Of a stretch of DNA of 20,326 nucleotides, positions 15,766 to 20,326 are shown piece after piece. The first letter of the stretch is position 1, and each line of letters opens with the position of its first letter. Origin of the DNA: CAZIQY01 sp964541605. GTDB lineage: Bacteria; Desulfobacterota; Syntrophia; Syntrophales; UBA2185. Position numbers and translations under genes: made by a program. A model generated the notes under the pieces. The model was not told where the DNA came from. It saw nothing but the letters and a program-made list of their open reading frames with translations, and did not search any database. The stretch is taken from assembly GCA_964541605.1 (NCBI GenBank), contig CAZIQY010000049.1, forward strand, positions 1-20,326, given 5' to 3'.

Positions 15766-16449
15766 TTAACCTTCTTTTACCCGGATTTCGTTTACCACGA
15801 GATGCGCCCTTCTGATCGGTTCGGGAAGTTTATAGCCCCTGCAGCAATGAAGAACGATGTCGGCGGACTTTCTGATCCCGATCCTGTGCCCCGGCGATAT
15901 GAATAACGGCTTTACCTTTTTCTTGGTGCGTAAAACAGAGCCCGCAATCCGGTCATCCAGGACCAGGTCGGCATAATCCCCCACCTCTTTTCCTACTTCC
16001 CCGTATCGTCCTGCCAGCCTTGTCTTTGCGCAGCCGATGGTCGGCAGATCGAGGAAAAGCCCCATATGGGAAGCCAGGCCGACGCCCCTTGGGTGGGCGA
16101 TTCCCTGTCCATCGAAAATGACCACATCCGGGGTATGTTGAAGGTTTTCGAAGATTTTTAATAAAGCAGGACCTTCCCGGAAGGACAGCAATCCCGGAAT
16201 ATAGGGGAAAGGCGCTCTTTCAACGACAGTCCGTTGTTCTATGACCTCCATCGATAAAAAATTCATCAGGATGACGGCGGCGTAGAAGAGGTCGTTCTTT
16301 TTTGAGTAGGATATGTCAGCGCCGGCGATGGTTCTAATCTGTGCGGGAAAATCGTTATCGTGGAGGATCAGTCTTTGCCTGAGTTCCTGCTGGATGGCGA
16401 CGGCTTCTTTGCAGGTAACATTCCAGGGGTGAAGGCATGTAATATTCAT
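15766..16449 (-). CDS. nfi: Endonuclease V
   Basis: Endonuclease V cuts DNA near deaminated bases, chiefly hypoxanthine, to start repair. Counting from ATG 16449 (227 aa; E. coli Nfi is 223), the active-site acids are D45 (AGADISY), E92 (SFREGP) and D113 (FDGQG), with the wedge Tyr83 in PYIPG; these match D43, Y80, E89 and D110 of Thermotoga endonuclease V. An upstream GTG (16485) would add 12 residues but lies only 6 bases after the ribF stop; the family usually starts with MNI..LHPW, so 16449 is preferred although no clear ribosome site is seen. Translation may be coupled to ribF. The C terminus is intact. Confidence 0.93.
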   Translation of the reverse strand: MNITCLHPWNVTCKEAVAIQQELRQRLILHDNDFPAQIRTIAGADISYSKKNDLFYAAVILMNFLSMEVIEQRTVVERAPFPYIPGLLSFREGPALLKIFENLQHTPDVVIFDGQGIAHPRGVGLASHMGLFLDLPTIGCAKTRLAGRYGEVGKEVGDYADLVLDDRIAGSVLRTKKKVKPLFISPGHRIGIRKSADIVLHCCRGYKLPEPIRRAHLVVNEIRVKEG

Positions 16450-16491
16450 GATGGCAAAAAACGAAGATTCGGGAGAATCGAACACTGTTTT

Positions 16492-17424
16492 TCAAAAGTG
16501 GGGCTTAAGAAAGCTCCTGGCCTGATCGGTATCCAGCTTAATCTGTTCGACCAGCTTTTCGGGACTTTCAAATTTTTTTTCATCACGTATCCTGTCAATA
16601 AAAAGGATATCCAGATTTTTCCCGTAAATATTATCATTGAAATCGAGAATGTGCACCTCGATGGAGAGCTTTTCATCGGAAAATGTGGGATTAAAGCCGA
16701 TATTCAAAACGCCTTGATAGCGGGTCCCTTCCATATGAATAACTGCGGCATAGACGCCGTTGGCGGGTATGAGGACCTTGACCGGCTTAATATTTGCCGT
16801 TGGAAAACCAAGACTTCCACCCCGGCGACTTCCCTCTATGACGATTCCGCCAAGATTGTATGGGCGTCCCAGGATTACCGCGGCTTTCTTTACATCCCCC
16901 TCCAGGATGGCATACCGCAAACGGGTGCTGCTGATGACGCCGTTATCGACCTTGAAAGCATTTATAATGCCTATTTCGAACCCCAGTTTGCTGCCAAGTT
17001 CCGCAAGCAAGGATTCATTCCCTGCCTTGTTCTTACCAAAGGTATAGTCATGACCGATAAGTATTTTCTTTATGTGCAGTCTGTCCCAGAGGATCTCGAG
17101 GACGAATTCCTCAGCGGTTGTTTCAGAAAATTCGAGTGAAAAGGGAATGATCATCAGAGCATCAATTCCCTGCTTTTCGATCAGCCTGATTTTCTCCTCA
17201 AGGGTGGTAATGAGATAAAAAGGCCTCCTGTCCGGATGAAGAATCTTTTTGGGATGAGGGTCAAAGGTGATGACCACGGCCTTTCGATTTTCCCGACGGG
17301 CTTCCTGAATCAAGGTTTTAAAAAGAAATTGATGTCCCAGGTGCACCCCATCGAAATTGCCTATGGTTACGAATGCATCCCGAAATTCGTGCGGGATGTC
17401 TCCCGTTCCCTTGATAAGTTTCAT
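16492..17424 (-). CDS. ribF: Bifunctional riboflavin kinase / FAD synthetase
   Basis: RibF makes FMN from riboflavin and then FAD. From ATG 17424 it has 310 aa, the usual length. The N-terminal adenylyltransferase domain shows IGNFDGVHLGH (about 21-31) and, later, ISSTRLR; the C-terminal kinase domain shows GRPYNLGG, GGSLGFPTANI and NIGFNPTF, with the PTAN motif that binds ATP/Mg. A longer frame opens at 17523, but the extra 33 residues are not family-like and AGG lies 8 bases before 17424. It forms a tight minus-strand pair with nfi. It is an ordinary housekeeping gene. Confidence 0.94.
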   Translation of the reverse strand: MKLIKGTGDIPHEFRDAFVTIGNFDGVHLGHQFLFKTLIQEARRENRKAVVITFDPHPKKILHPDRRPFYLITTLEEKIRLIEKQGIDALMIIPFSLEFSETTAEEFVLEILWDRLHIKKILIGHDYTFGKNKAGNESLLAELGSKLGFEIGIINAFKVDNGVISSTRLRYAILEGDVKKAAVILGRPYNLGGIVIEGSRRGGSLGFPTANIKPVKVLIPANGVYAAVIHMEGTRYQGVLNIGFNPTFSDEKLSIEVHILDFNDNIYGKNLDILFIDRIRDEKKFESPEKLVEQIKLDTDQARSFLKPHF

Positions 17425-17553
17425 GGCATCGCCTGACTTGATTTTAATATTTTTCGCCCGGAGAGCTCCCCGTATGCCCCATCCTGAAAACAGAAGTCTC
17501 CAATTTCGAGGGTAACATAGCACTTATGGCATTAAATTCAAGCTCAATTTTGC

Positions 17554-17581
17554 TTGACAAGGGCTTCTGTCTCAGTGTAGA
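17554..17581 (+). promoter_or_regulatory. Likely promoter of tRNA-Leu
   Basis: TTGACA at 17554-17559 and TGTAGA at 17576-17581 are 16 bases apart, directly before the mature tRNA start at 17590. The -35 is perfect; the -10 is poor, but the distance is right for a tRNA gene. Confidence 0.45.
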
Positions 17582-17589
17582 CAGACACC

Positions 17590-17678
17590 GTGCCGAAGTG
17601 GCGGAACTGGTAGACGCGCTAGGTTCAGGGTCTAGTGGGAGTACTCCTGTCCGGGTTCAAATCCCGGCTTCGGCACCA
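17590..17678 (+). tRNA. tRNA-Leu (anticodon CAG)
   Basis: A complete class II tRNA of 89 bases. The acceptor arms GCCGAAG (17590) and CTTCGGC (17668-17674) pair perfectly, followed by A and an encoded CCA. The anticodon stem CTAGG/TCTAG holds the loop TTCAGGG with anticodon CAG, reading CUG. A long variable arm (GGGAGTACTCCT) and T-arm CCGGG-TTCAAAT-CCCGG complete the fold. It is not interrupted, so no island is inserted here. Confidence 0.96.
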
Positions 17679-17822
17679 AAAGAAAATCAATGTGCCTTTC
17701 CGCTTGATGTTTCATCATGCCTCTTCTATATTCTCTGATCAAAGAGAGTTCTTTCAGGCGCTTATGAACTCCCGTATCATCGAAATCGATCATAGCTTTT
17801 ATCAATCAGAAAGCCGGTATTC

Positions 17823-20234
17823 ATGAACAAGAGTGTTTTGATGCCCCTTTACGCGGGGACATGCCTCGTGGCCGCAGCCACCCTGATGATGGAAATTGCC
17901 CTTGTCAGGCTGTTTTCCGTGACGATGTGGTACCATTTCTCTTTTATGGTGATCAGCATTGCCCTGTTCGGTTTCGGCGCCAGCGGCGCTTTTCTCACCG
18001 TCTTCAGAAAGCTCTTTGAGAAGGACGTTCGCCGGAGCGCTTCAATCATCTCGATCTTCTTTTCTGTCTTGTCTGTCACTGCCCTGTTGATCATCAGCCG
18101 CTATTCTCTCGATCCCTTCCGTATCATGGATGATCCCGGCGCGATACTGCGGCTGTCCGCAAGCTACACGTTGCTGGCATTGCCTTTTCTCGCTTCGGGA
18201 CTCTGTACAGGCCTCCTGCTGAGCGCCATGCCCGCTCATGTCGGCGCCATTTATTTTTTTAATCTGCTTGGTTCCGGTGCGGGCTGCCTTGCCGTTATAT
18301 TTGCGATTCCACTTCTCGCGCCTTCCGGGACCATTGTGCTTGCAGCGGTCATGGGCACCGCGGCGGCCCTTTGTTTTGCCGGGCTCCAAAACAGGCGGCT
18401 GGCAGTTATTGTCATTGTATTTGCCGTGATGGAAATACTCTTTCTTGCAAAGGTCAACTCTCTCATTTCTTTCAGTGTCGCTCCCAGCAAAACCATGATT
18501 CGCGATATGGCGGAGACAAAACAAAAGCCCGCTTTTTCTACCTGGAATGTCATCTCCCGCCTCGACGTCATGGAAGCGAAAGACCGGTATTACGCTCCCG
18601 GTCTGACAGGCGGTTTTGAGCCGGAGAAGTTTCCCGATCAGGCGTTCATCTATATCGATGCCGATGCGATCGCTCCCATCACGAATTTCGAAAAAGCGAA
18701 ACAGCATGCGGATCTTTTTCAAAGGATTCCTGCGTCCGTGGCGTATCAGCTCAAGCCCAATCCCTCTGTCTGCGTCATCGGATCGGGCGGCGGCTTCGAT
18801 GTCCTGACATCACTGCTCACGACACAGCCGAAACATATCACTGCCGTGGAGATCAACCCCGACATCGCAAGAATCGTAAGGGAGAATTACGGGGACTATT
18901 CGGGGCGTCTTTACGATCTGCCCAATGTGACACTTCGGATTGCGGAAGGCCGCACGTTCATCCGCAACAGCAAACAAACATTCGATATCATACAGCTTTC
19001 GCTTGTGGACACCTGGGCGGCCATACTGTCTGGAGCCTACAGTCTGTCGGAAAACTATCTCTACACGAAGGAAGCCTTTACGGATTATATCGGCCATCTT
19101 TCGCCGGGAGGTATACTCACTGTGACGCGATGGTTTACCCTTCCTCCCAATGAGACATTGCGGCTCCTGTCGTTGACGATCTCCGCCCTTGAAAATACCG
19201 GCATTTCCCATCCTGAACAGAACATCGTTTTTCTCAGAAGCGGTCCTGCGGCAGTTCTGCTCGTGAAGAGACAGGCATTTGACGATAGCGAACTGCGGAA
19301 AATCCGGGAAATCTGCGAAACGTCCGGTTTCAGCATCCTCTACGCGCCCAACATACAGGGCGATAATATCTTCTACCGATTGCTCCGCACGGAAAATAAA
19401 AACGTGTTCTATGCACAATATCCCTTCAACGTCGTACCCTCCACGGACGACAGGCCATTTTTCTTCCATTATTACGGGTTCAGGACGCTCACCCTCTCGA
19501 ATGTCTGGAAACTGTCCATCGACAGGAACAATATCAGTTATCTGGTTTTACTGTTTCTCCTGATTCAGGCGCTGGTTCTGAGCGTAGTCTTTATTCTTGG
19601 TCCTCTGTTTGCGCTGAGGAAAGACCGTTTGCCATCCACTGTGCAGAGGCCGAATACCAGATGGCCCGCCTTCCTGTATTTTTCCGCCATCGGGCTCGGT
19701 TTCATGTTCACGGAGGTAACGCTCATTCAGAAGTTTATCCTCTTTCTGGGCAATCCCATATACTCTCTGGCGGTGATCCTTGCCTCCGTGCTCGTTTTTG
19801 CAGGAGTGGGGAGCCTGCTTTCGGAAGGGCTGATCAGGCAGAGCAGCGGGATGGCAAAGATATGGTTTCTGGCGGTTCTCGTTGCGTTATTGTTTGCCTA
19901 TGCTTTTTTTCTTCCGCTTGTGTTTGACATCTTCCTCGGCTGGGATTTCACGTCACGCCTGATGGTTTCCGTTTTGCTGATCGCGCCGCTGGGATTCCTG
20001 ATGGGAATTCCTTTTCCCGCAGGCATACGTTTTACCGAGCAGCATGATCCGTCCCTCTTGCCGTGGGTGTGGGGTGTGAACGGCTGTTTTTCCGTCCTCG
20101 CGTCCATCCTGAGCGTGGTCATTGCCATGACTTTCGGATTTGCCGCCGTCCTCGAATGCGCGGCCGTATCCTACCTGATCGCCCTGATGGCGCTGCGCCG
20201 CTTCAGTCAGCCTTTATTCCAAATTAATAAATAG
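17823..20234 (+). CDS. Polytopic membrane protein with spermidine synthase-like SAM-binding domain
   Basis: An 803-aa inner-membrane protein. About six membrane segments fill residues 1-215, a soluble domain spans roughly 215-550, and another six or so membrane segments fill 565-800. The soluble domain is a spermine/spermidine synthase-type Rossmann fold: VIGSGGGFDV (G320 onward), AVEINPDI (E343), and FDIIQLSLVDTW. Whether it makes polyamines is unknown; such fused proteins are common and many lack proof of aminopropyl transfer. The aspartates expected around the SpeE active site (a GGGDG-type motif) are not seen; it has GSGGG-F-D. The ribosome site is weak. Another polyamine-type gene (DHS-like) lies 8 kb away but is not linked. 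Confidence 0.82.
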   Translation: MNKSVLMPLYAGTCLVAAATLMMEIALVRLFSVTMWYHFSFMVISIALFGFGASGAFLTVFRKLFEKDVRRSASIISIFFSVLSVTALLIISRYSLDPFRIMDDPGAILRLSASYTLLALPFLASGLCTGLLLSAMPAHVGAIYFFNLLGSGAGCLAVIFAIPLLAPSGTIVLAAVMGTAAALCFAGLQNRRLAVIVIVFAVMEILFLAKVNSLISFSVAPSKTMIRDMAETKQKPAFSTWNVISRLDVMEAKDRYYAPGLTGGFEPEKFPDQAFIYIDADAIAPITNFEKAKQHADLFQRIPASVAYQLKPNPSVCVIGSGGGFDVLTSLLTTQPKHITAVEINPDIARIVRENYGDYSGRLYDLPNVTLRIAEGRTFIRNSKQTFDIIQLSLVDTWAAILSGAYSLSENYLYTKEAFTDYIGHLSPGGILTVTRWFTLPPNETLRLLSLTISALENTGISHPEQNIVFLRSGPAAVLLVKRQAFDDSELRKIREICETSGFSILYAPNIQGDNIFYRLLRTENKNVFYAQYPFNVVPSTDDRPFFFHYYGFRTLTLSNVWKLSIDRNNISYLVLLFLLIQALVLSVVFILGPLFALRKDRLPSTVQRPNTRWPAFLYFSAIGLGFMFTEVTLIQKFILFLGNPIYSLAVILASVLVFAGVGSLLSEGLIRQSSGMAKIWFLAVLVALLFAYAFFLPLVFDIFLGWDFTSRLMVSVLLIAPLGFLMGIPFPAGIRFTEQHDPSLLPWVWGVNGCFSVLASILSVVIAMTFGFAAVLECAAVSYLIALMALRRFSQPLFQINK

Positions 20235-20249
20235 TTCTGAAAATTTTTC

Positions 20250-20278
20250 TTGACAGCAGGGTTGTTGTGATGTAAATG
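20250..20278 (+). promoter_or_regulatory. Candidate promoter for a gene running off the window
   Basis: TTGACA at 20250-20255 and a TAAATG-type -10 near 20273-20278 with a 17-base spacer, 42 bases before a possible start at 20321. Confidence 0.35.
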
Positions 20279-20320
20279 GAAATGGAAGCCATTAACAGTA
20301 AGTGAGGATAAAGGTATTTC

Positions 20321-20326
20321 ATGCCA
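20321..20326 (+). CDS. Possible start of the next gene, cut by the window edge
   Basis: ATG-CCA at the window end is preceded by GAGGATAAAGG, a plausible ribosome site 6 bases upstream. Only two codons are visible, so nothing can be said about the product. Confidence 0.35.

Noticed and set aside
15694..15906. 70-codon plus-strand frame between the CsgG-type gene and nfi
   Set aside because: Overlaps the C-terminal coding part of nfi on the other strand and has no family cue.
17590..17678. tRNA-Leu as the target of the island
   Set aside because: Its 3' end does not match 8798-8816 and the gene is intact with normal flanks.

Overview
The window joins two kinds of DNA. Positions 1 to about 8.8 kb look like an anti-phage defence island: a type IV restriction pair (mcrB-mcrC) with a small, overlapping third gene, then a very large nuclease + STAND-NTPase gene interrupted by one in-frame TGA. 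The island appears to end near 8721-8860, where tandem TTTGGGGGTAT repeats, a sequence resembling the 3' end of a tRNA, and a strong hairpin terminator follow one another. From about 8.9 kb on the genes look like ordinary chromosome: a deoxyhypusine synthase-like polyamine enzyme, a Lys-rich small protein, a secreted VanX-type D-Ala-D-Ala dipeptidase, an acetolactate decarboxylase-family protein, a PPC/DUF296 protein, a Cys-containing DUF6125-like protein, an ABM-like small barrel protein, a secreted CsgG-type protein, ribF and nfi, a tRNA-Leu(CAG), and a membrane-embedded spermidine synthase-like protein.

The host is most likely a bacterium of the former Deltaproteobacteria (Desulfobacterota, perhaps a syntrophic or anaerobic lineage). 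This is inferred from the gene mixture (bacterial DHS-like protein, membrane-fused SpeE-like protein, CsgG/DUF3395-type protein, ABM-like and DUF6125-like proteins) and from a TGAGACC-ended repeat of a style I associate with such genomes. No marker gene proves it.

Layout: mcrB, mcrC and the 115-aa gene overlap by a few bases and form one translationally coupled operon. After about 360 bp without a gene comes the STAND gene (3086-8425). Its reading frame is continuous apart from TGA at codon 512; the front piece has a PD-(D/E)XK nuclease and a P-loop NTPase, the back piece the long C-terminal (presumably sensor) region. It is visibly more GC-rich than mcrBC, so the two systems were probably acquired separately. 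A 465-bp gap with the putative island end follows. The remaining genes are mostly single transcription units with their own ribosome-binding sites; ribF-nfi is a tight pair on the minus strand. A 134-bp inverted-repeat element with 16-bp terminal repeats (13653-13786) sits between two small genes.

The points most worth a second look are the interrupted nuclease-STAND gene (dead gene, or a two-protein version using a GAGGA/GTG restart), the third gene of the mcrBC operon, the island end, and two neighbouring genes of the same ALDC/PPC fold, one carrying an N-terminal ribbon-helix-helix-like segment.
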